Notes: a model not told the origin generated them from the sequence alone. Shown: positions 16,014-24,051, numbered from the stretch's first letter. The stretch: DNA of 64,000 nt from Halogeometricum sp. S3BR5-2 (GCF_031624635.1 NZ_JAMQOQ010000005.1:248001-312000); one strand, 5' to 3'. Made by a program: numbers and translations.

Positions 16014-16838
16014 TTACTCCTCGACCGTCCCTCCGCTCTCGGCGGTTCCGCCGTCCTCCTCGCCCAACTGCTCGAACGTCTTCGTCGCCCAGCGGACGCC
16101 GTAGCTCGGACCGTACTCGACGTACGCCGCGGTGTCGAGGGCGGCGAACGGCGCCGGCAGGTCGAGGCCGTGTTTGACGGCCGAGCAGGCGTACTCGGTC
16201 GCCTCCGCGAACGAGGTTCCGCCGCGGGCGACGGCGCGGGGCAGGGTGTCGAGGCGGCCGGTCAACCGCTCGCCGGCGTCGACCCACGCGCCGTGCAGTC
16301 GGGGGTGCGTCTCCTCCCACGAGGCGAACGTCTCTCGGGTCTGGAGACCGAGCCACGCCTCGTACAGCGCCGCGGCAATCTGGTAGACGTCGTTCGGCGG
16401 AAGGGGGACGGCGGCGTCGAGTTCTCGGTAGTGTTCGCCGAAGAACGGGAGGCAGTGCTCGGGCGCGTCGGTGCCGAGTTGGACGAACGCCTCCGCGAAC
16501 AGGAAATCGAGGAAGTCCGTCGGCGTCCCCTCGGCGCGCTTCTTGGCTATGACGGCGGGCGGGACGGTCTGTCGCGTCCAGACGACGGTTCCGTCGCCCG
16601 GCATTCCGATGGTAAAATCGCTGCCGGCGTAGCGGACCAGGAGCGCCGGCGCGTCCTCGGGCAGCCACTCGGCGGGGTAGGATTTCGGGTCGAGCGAGTC
16701 GGCGACGAGTCCGAGGTCCTCCGCCGCGGCCGGCGGAATCGTCTCGAAGTCGGCGTCGGCCGAGAGGACGAGCGAGTCGGGCGCGTGGTCGGCGCGGACG
16801 GCCGCCACGTCGTCGGCCAGGTCGAGAGATTCGAACAT
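16014..16838 (-). CDS. conserved haloarchaeal protein (DUF7089-like)
   Basis: 274 residues, soluble and acidic. The N-terminal part (about 1-95) looks like a mixed alpha/beta domain (FETIPPAAAEDLGLV, GSDFTIGMPGDGTVVWTRQTVPP). The rest is mostly helical (FLDFLFAEAFVQLG, VYQIAAALYEAWLGLQTRETFASWEETHPRLHGAWVDAGERL). I recall this as a haloarchaea-restricted family of unknown function often beside the gene described just before; the DUF number is from memory. No catalytic motif is visible. Confidence 0.55.
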   Translation of the reverse strand: MFESLDLADDVAAVRADHAPDSLVLSADADFETIPPAAAEDLGLVADSLDPKSYPAEWLPEDAPALLVRYAGSDFTIGMPGDGTVVWTRQTVPPAVIAKKRAEGTPTDFLDFLFAEAFVQLGTDAPEHCLPFFGEHYRELDAAVPLPPNDVYQIAAALYEAWLGLQTRETFASWEETHPRLHGAWVDAGERLTGRLDTLPRAVARGGTSFAEATEYACSAVKHGLDLPAPFAALDTAAYVEYGPSYGVRWATKTFEQLGEEDGGTAESGGTVEE

Positions 16839-16923
16839 GGTCCCCGTTCGGGCCCCGAACCCTTCAGCGGTGCGTTCGCCGGTTCGTCGAGCGTACCCGC
16901 CTCGGTCGGAGGCGGTGTCTCCG

Positions 16924-17013
16924 CTATCCGAACGCGAGAATAGCGAGCAATGCGATGGCGAGAACCGCGGACACGCCGACTGTACCGATGACGATCTTCG
17001 TCGCTTGGCTCAT
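16924..17013 (-). CDS. 29-residue single-helix membrane protein
   Basis: A 30-codon reading frame, ATG to TAG. The protein has a short polar head (MSQATK) and one continuous hydrophobic helix (about residues 7-27) ending in FG. A well-placed minus-strand TATA box (CCTTTAAG, 25-32 bp upstream) supports real transcription. Tiny one-helix proteins of this form are common in haloarchaea. The function is unknown; it may be an accessory subunit or regulator of a larger membrane complex. Confidence 0.6.
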   Translation of the reverse strand: MSQATKIVIGTVGVSAVLAIALLAILAFG

Positions 17014-17037
17014 GATGTCACGCTGAGAGCGCTGGCG

Positions 17038-17045
17038 CTTAAAGG
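17038..17045 (-). promoter_or_regulatory. TATA box of the 29-aa membrane protein gene
   Basis: CCTTTAAG on the minus strand, 25-32 bp before the ATG at 17013; the only AT-rich octamer in the local sequence. Confidence 0.45.
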
Positions 17046-17142
17046 CTTCAATATCGGCTAGCGCGGTCCCGTTCGGTACCGTCGAGCGAAGGAGAGAGGA
17101 CGGAGGGGCGAAGCCGAGGAGAGCGAGGGGTCTCGGCGGCGG

Positions 17143-18648
17143 TCAGTCCGACGCCGACCCGACGCCCGACTCCCGGGCGACTCGGAGCCACTTCCCGCTG
17201 TGGTAGCGCGCGGCGTTGACGACGCCCCGGGCGTACATGTCCGCGACGATGGCCGCGTAGACGGCCGGCAGTCCCCACCCGAGACCGGGCGCGACCGTGA
17301 CGCCGAGGAGCGTGAGACCGAAGCCGACGGGAAGGGCCGCGGCGGCGATGGGAAGTCGGACGACGTACGTCCCGAGGAGCGCGCCGTAGAACGGCCAGCG
17401 CGTGTCGCCGGCACCTCGAAGGGCGCCGCGCATCGTCCGCGAGACGCTGAACCCGGCGACGCCGAGGCCGAACACGCGCACGAACGTCGCGGTGAGGGCG
17501 ACGTCGCCCGCGCGGAACAACTGCGCCAGCCACTCCGCCCCGGCGAACAGGACGGCCGCGACGAGCAGTTGCGTCACCAGCGCGATGCGGAGCGTCTGCC
17601 AGCCGAACGCCGTCGCCTCGGCGTCGTCGCCGCCGCCGATGGCCTGCCCGACGAGCGTCGAGGCAGCCGTTGAGTACCCCCACGCGGGCATCAGTGCGAG
17701 GAGCATCACGCGGCGGCCGATGGCGTACGCCGCGACCACGTCGGTGCCGAGGACGCCGAGCACGAACAGGAACGGAAAGCGCCCGAACGTCCGCGAGAGA
17801 CGCGTTCCCGCGAGCGGGAGGCCGACGCGGACGATTTCACTCGCGACGCTCCAGTCCCACTGCTTGCCGCCGAGGCGAAGCGTGATGGCCTGCCGCCCGG
17901 AGACGAGGAGGCCGAAGAAGATGGTCGCCGCCAGCGCGTTGGCGGCGACGGTGCCCCACGCCGCCCCCTCGACGCCGAGTCGCGGCGCGCCGAACAGTCC
18001 GAAGATGAGGACGGCGTTGAGCACGACGTTCGTCGGCACGGTGAGGACGCGGACGTACATCGGCGTCCGCGTGTCGCCGACGCCGGCGAGGGCGCGGGCC
18101 GCGATCATGCTCCAGAAGCGGAAGGCGACCGAGAGCATGACGATGCGGAGGTAGGCGCTCCCGAGACGTATCGCGGCCGGGTCGTTCGTCAGCAGGTCGA
18201 CGAGCGGCGTCGCGTACACCCACCCGGCGACGGTGATGGGGAGGGAGACGAGGAGGGCGAGCCACAGCGACTGCTTGACGGCGAAGTCGGCGGCGTCGTA
18301 GTCCTCGGCGCCGACGAACCGCGAGACGACGCTGATGGTGCCGCTGGTCAGGGCGAGGGCGAGGCCGAACGGGATGAAGTAGTACTGAAAGCCGAGTTCG
18401 AGACCCGCGACGGCCGACTCGCCCAAGGCGATGCTCACCATCAGGAAGTCGGCGATTCTGAGCAGCGTCCGCATCCCGCCGGTCACCATCACCGGCACCG
18501 CGAGGTCGAACGCCCGCGACCCCTTCTCGCGGTCGACGAGGCCGAGTCGGGCCAACAGCGCGGGAAAGCGCATCAGGGCGTCGTGGGCGCGGCGCTGGAG
18601 CGACGAGGACACGTCGGACGGTAGGACGAGACCCGTGTAGCCGTTCAC
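17143..18648 (-). CDS. MATE family efflux transporter
   Basis: 501 residues from GTG at 18648. It has twelve membrane helices in two six-helix bundles. Typical MATE features are DLAVPVMVTGGMRTLLRIADFLMVSIALGESAVAGLELGFQ in helices 1-2 and the repeated ALAGVGDTRTPMY / ALRGAGDTRWPFY loops marking the equivalent points of each bundle. MATE proteins export cationic organic compounds using a Na+ or H+ gradient; the substrate here is unknown. A soluble N-terminal stretch of about 45 residues precedes the first helix. The gene stands alone, followed on its 5' side by an ORB-like motif and the oap operon. Confidence 0.88.
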   Translation of the reverse strand: MNGYTGLVLPSDVSSSLQRRAHDALMRFPALLARLGLVDREKGSRAFDLAVPVMVTGGMRTLLRIADFLMVSIALGESAVAGLELGFQYYFIPFGLALALTSGTISVVSRFVGAEDYDAADFAVKQSLWLALLVSLPITVAGWVYATPLVDLLTNDPAAIRLGSAYLRIVMLSVAFRFWSMIAARALAGVGDTRTPMYVRVLTVPTNVVLNAVLIFGLFGAPRLGVEGAAWGTVAANALAATIFFGLLVSGRQAITLRLGGKQWDWSVASEIVRVGLPLAGTRLSRTFGRFPFLFVLGVLGTDVVAAYAIGRRVMLLALMPAWGYSTAASTLVGQAIGGGDDAEATAFGWQTLRIALVTQLLVAAVLFAGAEWLAQLFRAGDVALTATFVRVFGLGVAGFSVSRTMRGALRGAGDTRWPFYGALLGTYVVRLPIAAAALPVGFGLTLLGVTVAPGLGWGLPAVYAAIVADMYARGVVNAARYHSGKWLRVARESGVGSASD

Positions 18649-18728
18649 CAACCGGCGGATAGAACCGGTACCCGGTCGGAGCGGACAGAACTACTCGGTC
18701 GGGAACCTGTGCGGGCGGTCGGGCGTAG

Positions 18729-18750
18729 GTTCGACCGGAAACGAAGGGGT
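18729..18750 (+). repeat. ORB-like motif
   Basis: Perfect core GAAACGAAGGGGT (only the 5' GTTCGACCG arm deviates), in the 168-bp gap between the MATE gene start and the end of oapC. It is about 2.6 kb from the nearest origin-proper motif. Confidence 0.55.
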
Positions 18751-18819
18751 TCGGCCGGCAGGAAAGGGACGGAGAGGACTGCGGAGAGGAACGAGGAGGG
18801 GGAAGCGAAGCGAGCGACC

Positions 18820-19962
18820 TCAGCGGTCGTCGTCGCGCGGTCCCCACGTGTCCGGGACTTCGATGACGTAGCGGCCGTCCTCGCGCAGCGAGATAATGTA
18901 CTCGGGGCGGTCGTACAGTTCCATCAGGTTGAGTTCGTACTCGCCGGGTGCGACGATTTTGATGCTCTCGAACTGCTCGTTCAGTTCCTCGCGGAGTTCG
19001 TCGAGGTTCGGCCGGTCGTCGCTCCGCGGTTCGATGACGCGCCCGTTCGCGTCCGTCGGGCGGTCGGCCTCGGAGGCGGCGCGAATCTCGTCGGGCGAGA
19101 CGACGTCGGACCGGGCGCTCGCCTGCGCGTCGTCTTCGCCGTCGTCGTCGGAGGCGGCGCGGCCGGTCGAACGGTCCGCCGTCTCCGTCGGTTCGGACGG
19201 GCTATCGGTCCGGTTCGCGGAGTCGGATGGGGGTTCCGCGGACCGGTCCGCGGGGTCGGACGGACGGTCGGTCTGGTTTGCCGGGCCCGCGGGGTCGGAC
19301 GGGCGCTCCGGGGACGAAGCGCCGCTCTCGTCGGTCCCCGGTCCCGTCTCGGCCTCCGTTTCCGTCTCCGTCGACGACCGGCGTTCCGGGGGGCGGCGCT
19401 GCGCGTCGCCGGTCCGCCGGCGGTTCTCCCGGAGCGTGGTCTCGTCCTTCTCGTCTTGGACTTCGCTGGCGAAGCCGCGGGAGTTCGCCCACTCGCGGAG
19501 GCTCTGCCCGCGGCGGCGGGCGGCGTCGACGTCGTTCGGGGGGTTCGCCCCGGCCTCGGTCTCGCGGTCGGCGTCGGGTCGCTCGCTCTCCGCGTCCGCC
19601 GCCCGGGAGGCGGCGCGTCGCCAGGTGTTCGACCCGGACGTCTCGTCTGCGGGTTCGGCGTCGGTCGCGTTCGCGTCGGCGGTCCGCCCCGACGGCGGTG
19701 TGGAATCCGACGTCGGCGTCGAATCCGGTGACTGCGTCGGGTTCCGTGATTGCGCCGAATCCGACGGTGGCGTCGCGTCGGACGACGCCGTCGACTCCGA
19801 CGGCGACGCCTCTCGCTGGCCGGTCGTCTCGGCGGCGTCGTCGCGTCCGCCCTTCGAGGGGCTGAACTGGAACTTGTTGCCGCCGCAGTTAGGGCATCCC
19901 GACAGCATCTCCTTGGAGCCGTCGGCGAACACCCTCCCGCAGTTCGTACATTGGTGGGGCAT
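18820..19962 (-). CDS. oapC: origin-associated zinc-ribbon protein OapC
   Basis: 380 residues. N-terminal zinc ribbon with four cysteines in CTNCGR (about 5-10) and CPNCGG (about 23-28). A long Ser/Asp/Thr-rich low-complexity linker (about 40-280) includes degenerate SDSTP/QSPDS repeats. A conserved C-terminal domain (about 290-375) contains LNEQFESIKIVAPGEYELNLMELYDRPEYIISL. This layout matches the OapC/ArvC family encoded beside haloarchaeal oriC1. The biochemical role is not established; the ribbon suggests nucleic acid or protein binding. It is the third gene of the leftward oapABC unit, separated from oapB by 79 bp. Confidence 0.85.
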   Translation of the reverse strand: MPHQCTNCGRVFADGSKEMLSGCPNCGGNKFQFSPSKGGRDDAAETTGQREASPSESTASSDATPPSDSAQSRNPTQSPDSTPTSDSTPPSGRTADANATDAEPADETSGSNTWRRAASRAADAESERPDADRETEAGANPPNDVDAARRRGQSLREWANSRGFASEVQDEKDETTLRENRRRTGDAQRRPPERRSSTETETEAETGPGTDESGASSPERPSDPAGPANQTDRPSDPADRSAEPPSDSANRTDSPSEPTETADRSTGRAASDDDGEDDAQASARSDVVSPDEIRAASEADRPTDANGRVIEPRSDDRPNLDELREELNEQFESIKIVAPGEYELNLMELYDRPEYIISLREDGRYVIEVPDTWGPRDDDR

Positions 19963-20041
19963 GTGTGTCCGTTCTCGTGGTCTGGTGTGGGTTGGGTCGG
20001 TGGTCCGCGTTCGAGTGCGGGTGGCGTTGCGCGGCGCCGCG

Positions 20042-20431
20042 TTACTTCCGGGAGACGAGGGCGCTGATGAGGTTCTCGTCTTTGTGCAGCGTCTGAATCT
20101 GATTCGCCGGGCCGATGACGGTCAGCTTCTTCGTCTCCTCTTTGCCCATCAGTCGGCCGAGGAACCCCTGTCCGCCTTGGGACTGCGGGTAGGTCTCGAT
20201 TTCGATGCCGTTGAACTCGTCGGGGCTGATCTCCGTCATCGTGACTTCGATGAGTTTCGACTCCTCGTCTGGCGAGAGCCCCTCCTCCAGGATGACGATG
20301 TTGCCGTCGCGGACGCCGTCAAGGATGAGACGGATCTTCTCCATGCTCGCGAGCCCTTCCATGCGGGCTCCGCTGATGAGGTCGATCTGCACCCCGTCGT
20401 CGCCGGGTGTGACTTCAGGCATGATACTCAC
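20042..20431 (-). CDS. oapB: origin-associated DUF2073 protein OapB
   Basis: 129 residues from a GTG that overlaps the oapA stop codon by 4 bp (GTGA); the ATG three codons further in (20422) is an alternative. The protein matches archaeal DUF2073: VQIDLISGARMEGLASMEKIRLILDGVRDGNIVILEEGL, then the GFLGRLMGKEETKKLTVIGPANQIQTLHKDENLISALV block. The paired conserved gene order GTPase-DUF2073-zinc ribbon is widespread in euryarchaea. Tight overlap with oapA suggests translational coupling and a shared complex. Function unknown. Confidence 0.88.
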   Translation of the reverse strand: MSIMPEVTPGDDGVQIDLISGARMEGLASMEKIRLILDGVRDGNIVILEEGLSPDEESKLIEVTMTEISPDEFNGIEIETYPQSQGGQGFLGRLMGKEETKKLTVIGPANQIQTLHKDENLISALVSRK

Positions 20432-21069
20432 CCGAAGTACTCCGCTATCTTGTCGTACACTTCGTCCATGTTGTTACCTTCCAGCGCGGAGAGCGGCACC
20501 GTCTCGTGTTGCGGAAACGCGTTCGATATCCGCTGGACGTTCGCGTCCTCCAGGTCGGTCTTGTTCGCGAAGATGAGGACGGGGAGGTCCTGGCTCTCGA
20601 TGATGCCGATGAGCATCGTGTTGACCTGCGTGAACGGGTCCTCGGTGCTGTCGAGCACGTAGATGACGCCGTCGACGTCCTCGCGGAGCCAGTGCATGGC
20701 CTCGGCGACGCCCTCGGTGGCCTCGCGGGACCGCCGGACGGCGTCGTCCTTCTCCATGTCGTGGTCGAGGAACTCCTTGTAGTCGACTTTGGTCGTCACG
20801 CCCGGCGTGTCGACGATGTCGATGGTGACTTTCCTCCCGTTGCGTTCTATCTCCACGTTCTCCTTTCTGCGCGCGCGCCGCGTCTCGTGAGGGACGTGGC
20901 TCTCCGGACCGATGGCGTCACCGGTCCAGTCGCGGGCGATACGGTTTGCGAGAGTCGTCTTCCCGGCGTTCGGCGGTCCGTAGATGCCGATTCGTCTCGG
21001 CTCTGCGTCCGAGAACATCCGGTCGACGACCCGTGAGATGCTGTCTCGTAATCCTGTAAGCAGTCCCAT
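20428..21069 (-). CDS. oapA: origin-associated small GTPase OapA
   Basis: 213 residues from ATG at 21069, which has GGAGG 8-13 bp upstream; a GTG at 21123 would lie upstream of the predicted transcription start. GTPase motifs in order: G1 GPPNAGKT (about 32-39), G3 DTPG (about 86), G4 NKTD (about 169), G5-like SAL (about 190). It belongs to the Era/Obg-type translation-factor GTPase class. It heads the leftward unit oapA-oapB-oapC beside the replication origin. Archaeal homologues are linked by position to oriC1, but a direct role in initiation is not proven. Confidence 0.88.
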   Translation of the reverse strand: MGLLTGLRDSISRVVDRMFSDAEPRRIGIYGPPNAGKTTLANRIARDWTGDAIGPESHVPHETRRARRKENVEIERNGRKVTIDIVDTPGVTTKVDYKEFLDHDMEKDDAVRRSREATEGVAEAMHWLREDVDGVIYVLDSTEDPFTQVNTMLIGIIESQDLPVLIFANKTDLEDANVQRISNAFPQHETVPLSALEGNNMDEVYDKIAEYFG

Positions 21070-21133
21070 CCTGTCCTCCCGCACCTCCCGAATCCGTCGT
21101 GGAGGGGCGTATGCAGGTACCACATTTCTGTGA

Positions 21134-21145
21134 TTACTTAAGTAC
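21134..21145 (-). promoter_or_regulatory. TATA-like palindrome, oap operon promoter
   Basis: TACTTAAGTA, a perfect 10-bp palindrome in AT-rich context, lies at the left edge of the origin. It lies about 65-75 bp before the oapA ATG, leaving a 5' leader of roughly 45 nt that contains a GGAGG ribosome site. Confidence 0.4.
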
Positions 21146-21364
21146 TACGTCAGACACCGGTCAGGTTCACGTCCGCTTTATCCGGCCGAAACCCGATTAA
21201 CGACCGGGTAGACGAGCGGACGAAACCGAGAGATAGAGCGGTGTTTCGGTGTGAAAACATCTTTTTAGATGAAATTTCGTGAGGGGAATAGTATCCCGGA
21301 TCGATAGTATCGACGACTGTGGGTTGTTACCGCGCTTCTCGGGAAAACCCGGGGGTCGCCCCCC

Positions 21365-21386
21365 ACCCCTCTGTTTCAAGTCGAGC
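21365..21386 (-). repeat. ORB element (left, outer)
   Basis: On the minus strand the core reads GAAACAGAGGGGT and continues into GGGGGG. The TTTC arm is degenerate (GCTCGACTT), so this is a weaker site than its neighbours. Confidence 0.65.
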
Positions 21387-21513
21387 GAGCGAGTGGCCCG
21401 GTTCGACGTCCAACAGGGCACAGAGTCACCGCTTTCGCCGCGAGACTCGATGGGAGAACGTCGGTACGTCCTCGGACGACCGTTCGCCGTCCATTCTCTC
21501 GTGTCTTCCGGAC

Positions 21514-21540
21514 CCCCCACCCCTTCGTTTCGAGTGGAAC
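21514..21540 (-). repeat. ORB element (left, inner, perfect core)
   Basis: Minus-strand GTTCCACTC followed by the perfect core GAAACGAAGGGGT and GGGGG. It is identical over 27 bp, except one base, to the inverted copy at 21715-21741. Together they flank the AT-rich unwinding tract. Confidence 0.9.
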
Positions 21541-21543
21541 GCG

Positions 21544-21568
21544 CCGAGAGCCCTCCCCCCGCTCTCGG
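21544..21568. repeat. GC hairpin inside the origin
   Basis: CCGAGAGC and GCTCTCGG form a perfect 8-bp stem with a 9-nt C-rich loop, placed 4 bp from the left inner ORB and directly before the AT-rich tract. Confidence 0.7.
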
Positions 21569-21580
21569 TGACGGCAGCTC

Positions 21581-21670
21581 ATCTAGTTTAATACAGAAAA
21601 GAATATGGCGTAATTATCTCTTTTCTCCCCACTACGGGTTTGGTTGTGAGTACACGGTACTAAAACTACC
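21581..21670. other. AT-rich duplex unwinding element
   Basis: About 90 bp with long A/T runs (TAGTTTAATACAGAAAAG, TAATTATCTCTTTTC, TACTAAAAC) in otherwise GC-rich DNA, centred between the two best ORBs. Assigned as the DNA unwinding element by composition and placement. Confidence 0.75.
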
Positions 21671-21714
21671 GGCTCTAGAAGCCACTCGCGAACCCCCCAC
21701 CCCACCTCTACGCC

Positions 21715-21741
21715 GTTCCACCCGAAACGAAGGGGTGGGGG
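21715..21741 (+). repeat. ORB element (right, inner, perfect core)
   Basis: GTTCCACCC then GAAACGAAGGGGT then GGGGG. This is the inverted partner of 21514-21540, with one mismatch in 27 bp. Confidence 0.9.
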
Positions 21742-21833
21742 AGGGTGGCCCCTCCTCCGCTTCGGGTCCGCGGCTCCTGCGGCGCTCCGAACCTTCCGTT
21801 TACGGCCCGCACAGGCGGGACTGACTGATTCGG

Positions 21834-21966
21834 GTGCATCCGAAACACCTCCGTGTCGTGGGGCCAACCCCTTCGCTTCCGGTCGACCGAGAATTGATAT
21901 CGATACCCTCGACCTATTACAACTAGAACGAGTATAGAGGGCATTCCCGTTCCGTGCATCCGAAAC
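21834..21966. repeat. 13-bp direct repeat pair in origin
   Basis: GTGCATCCGAAAC occurs at 21834-21846 and again at 21954-21966, 120 bp apart, bracketing the ORB at 21867. Its role is unknown; the GAAAC end is reminiscent of an ORB half-site. Confidence 0.6.
21867..21888 (-). repeat. ORB-like element
   Basis: Minus-strand core GAAGCGAAGGGGT (one change) preceded by GGTCGACCG. It is the left boundary of a second AT-rich block that ends at the ORB before orc1. Confidence 0.65.
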
Positions 21967-22082
21967 CGTGCGACTGATAGACAAGTTTTTTGTAGCACCT
22001 CTTCGTCTGGTTCGTCTGCATCATTTGGACGCTCCGTCCTCGGTTCTAAGGTCCGATGCCGCGAATACGACGGCGTCCGGCC

Positions 22083-22090
22083 CGTTATGG
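22083..22090 (+). promoter_or_regulatory. probable TATA box of orc1
   Basis: CGTTATGG is about 50 bp before the orc1 ATG. It predicts a transcription start near 22113, inside the ORB at 22107-22128. Confidence 0.35.
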
Positions 22091-22106
22091 TCCGTTTTCG
22101 GAGCGG

Positions 22107-22128
22107 TTTCCAGTCGAAATGAGGGGGT
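22107..22128 (+). repeat. ORB-like element overlapping the orc1 leader
   Basis: TTTCCAGTC followed by GAAATGAGGGGGT ends 9 bp before the orc1 ATG. Its purine string GAGGGGG is at ribosome-binding-site distance from the start. Binding of Orc1 here would cover the predicted transcription start, giving autoregulation; this is inference. Confidence 0.7.
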
Positions 22129-22137
22129 TACTCACGC

Positions 22138-24006
22138 ATGAACGACGACACACCGGCGCGAGACGGAGACGAGGGGTCGGGTTCGGCCGACCGGTCCGAG
22201 ACGGACACGACGGCCTCGACCGAGGCCGAAACCGAGGATCATCCCTCCGAAGAGGGGTCTGCGGCCGTAGATGCGGACGCGGATACGGATGTAGATTCGG
22301 AGGGCGAGGGCGAGGTCGGAGACGACCCCCGAACCGAGGAAACGTCCCGCGGAACGGACGAAGCGCAAGTCGACGCCGAGAGGGGTACCGACGGGGCTCC
22401 CGACGCCGCCGACGAAGTCACGGCCGAGGACATCGACATCAGCGAGAGCATCGGTCCCGGCGGCCCCGACGGCGTCTCCGGCGCCGGCGAGTCAGGAGTC
22501 GACACCGCGGGGGGTGGAGACGTGAGTCCCGACGGCACCGACGGAACGGGAAGAGCGACGGGCGACGAGGCGGCGACCGACGTGAGCCTCGACGAAGTCG
22601 TCCTCGACGAGGAGGACGGCGACAGTCGCGGCCTGTTCGACGACCTGCTCTCGGGGGAACCCATCTTCGAGAACAAGGAGGTGCTGCGCCCCTCGTACAC
22701 CCCGCACGAACTCCCCCACCGCACCGAGCAGATAAACCAGATGGCGACGATTCTCGTCTCCGCCCTCCGCGGTGAGACGCCGTCGAACATCCTCATCTAC
22801 GGGAAGACGGGGACGGGGAAGACGGCCAGCGCGAAGTTCGTCAGTCAGGAACTCGAATCGACCTCCCAGAAGTACGACGTCCCCTGCGAAGTCGAGTACA
22901 TCAACTGCGAGGTGACGGACACGCAGTACCGCGTCCTCGCGCAGTTGGCGAACAAATTCATCGAGAAGAACTTCTCCGTCATCGAAGACGAACTCGACCG
23001 CCTCGAAGACCTCCGCACACGCGCGGGAGACGCCCCGAACTCCCTCTCCGACACCGAGTTCGACTCGCTCGACGCCGTCGAGGAGCGCATCGACCAACTG
23101 GAGACGGACCGCGAGGAGATGGAGACGGTGCCGATGACCGGGTGGCCGACCGACCGCGTCTACTCGACGTTCTTCGACGCCGTCGACTACAACGAACGCG
23201 TCGTCGTCATCATGCTCGACGAGATAGACAAACTCGTCGAGAAGTCGGGCGACGACACGCTGTACAACCTCTCGCGGATGAACTCCGAGTTGGACAACTC
23301 GCGCATCTCCATCATGGGTATCTCGAACGACCTGAAGTTCACCGACTTCCTCGACCCCCGGGTCAAATCGAGCCTGGGCGAAGAGGAGATCGTGTTCCCG
23401 CCGTACGACGCGAACCAACTGCGCGACATCCTCCAGCACCGCGCCGACGTGGCGTTCAAGGACGGTGCGCTCACGGACGACGTGATCCCGCTCTGTGCGG
23501 CCTTCGCCGCGCAGGAACACGGCGACGCGCGCCGCGCCCTCGACCTGCTCCGGACCGCGGGCGAACTCGCCGAACGCGGACAGGCCGACACCGTCGAGGA
23601 GGCGCACGTCCGGCAGGCGCAGGACAAAATAGAGTTGGACCGAGTGGTCGAGGTCGTCCGTACCCTTCCCACCCAGTCGAAAATCGTCCTCTTCGCCATC
23701 ATCCTCCTGGAGAAGAACGGCGTCCACAACATCAACACGGGCGAGGTGTTCAACATCTACAAGCGCCTCTGCGAGGAGATAGACGCCGACATTCTCACCC
23801 AACGGCGCGTCACCGACCTCATTTCCGAACTCGACATGCTCGGCATCGTCAACGCCGTCGTCGTCTCGAAGGGCCGCTACGGCCGCACTAAGGAGATTTC
23901 GCTGTCGGTTCCCATCGACGAGACGGAGGCGGTCCTCCTCTCGGACTCCCGCCTCGGCGACATCGAGAACGCGCAACCGTTTGTCCAAGCCCGTTTCGAC
24001 AACTGA
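22138..24006 (+). CDS. orc1: replication initiator Orc1/Cdc6
   Basis: 622 residues. A very acidic, Asp/Glu/Thr/Ser-rich disordered extension fills about residues 1-165; it includes two amphipathic stretches (TAEDIDISESIG, DVSLDEVVLDEEDG). The AAA+ core follows: Walker A GKTGTGKT (222-229), Walker B LDEID (360-364), sensor 1 GISND (394-398) and sensor 2 GDARRALD (462-469). The C-terminal winged helix (about 490-610, TQSKIVLFAIILLEKNG...ISLSVPIDE) binds ORB DNA. It initiates replication at the adjacent origin. ORB sites lie before and just after the gene. The long acidic head is characteristic of origin-linked haloarchaeal Orc1, although archaeal Orc1 proteins usually have about 400 residues. 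Confidence 0.96.
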   Translation: MNDDTPARDGDEGSGSADRSETDTTASTEAETEDHPSEEGSAAVDADADTDVDSEGEGEVGDDPRTEETSRGTDEAQVDAERGTDGAPDAADEVTAEDIDISESIGPGGPDGVSGAGESGVDTAGGGDVSPDGTDGTGRATGDEAATDVSLDEVVLDEEDGDSRGLFDDLLSGEPIFENKEVLRPSYTPHELPHRTEQINQMATILVSALRGETPSNILIYGKTGTGKTASAKFVSQELESTSQKYDVPCEVEYINCEVTDTQYRVLAQLANKFIEKNFSVIEDELDRLEDLRTRAGDAPNSLSDTEFDSLDAVEERIDQLETDREEMETVPMTGWPTDRVYSTFFDAVDYNERVVVIMLDEIDKLVEKSGDDTLYNLSRMNSELDNSRISIMGISNDLKFTDFLDPRVKSSLGEEEIVFPPYDANQLRDILQHRADVAFKDGALTDDVIPLCAAFAAQEHGDARRALDLLRTAGELAERGQADTVEEAHVRQAQDKIELDRVVEVVRTLPTQSKIVLFAIILLEKNGVHNINTGEVFNIYKRLCEEIDADILTQRRVTDLISELDMLGIVNAVVVSKGRYGRTKEISLSVPIDETEAVLLSDSRLGDIENAQPFVQARFDN

Positions 24007-24051
24007 GCGACTTCGCCCGCCGCGACTCCCTCTCCCGCCCCCATCTTCTCG

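Larger units (their letters stand above)
21150..22137. other. oriC1: replication origin (oriC1 type)
   Basis: Nearly 1 kb without a gene lies between the oap operon and orc1, the hallmark position of the haloarchaeal oriC1. It contains an AT-rich tract at 21581-21670 bracketed by two near-identical inverted ORB elements (21514-21540 and 21715-21741). A second AT-rich block (about 21889-22030) is bracketed by another inverted ORB pair (21867-21888 and 22107-22128). There is one extra weaker ORB (21365-21386), a GC hairpin (21544-21568), repeated GGGGTGGGGG strings and a 13-bp direct repeat. Each ORB points its G-string away from the AT tract it flanks. Orc1/Cdc6 is expected to bind the ORBs and melt the AT tract. 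Confidence 0.9.

Noticed and set aside
21279-21824. 181-codon frame through the origin
   Set aside because: It crosses both ORBs and the AT tract, with no motif; the frame is a consequence of GC-rich codons.
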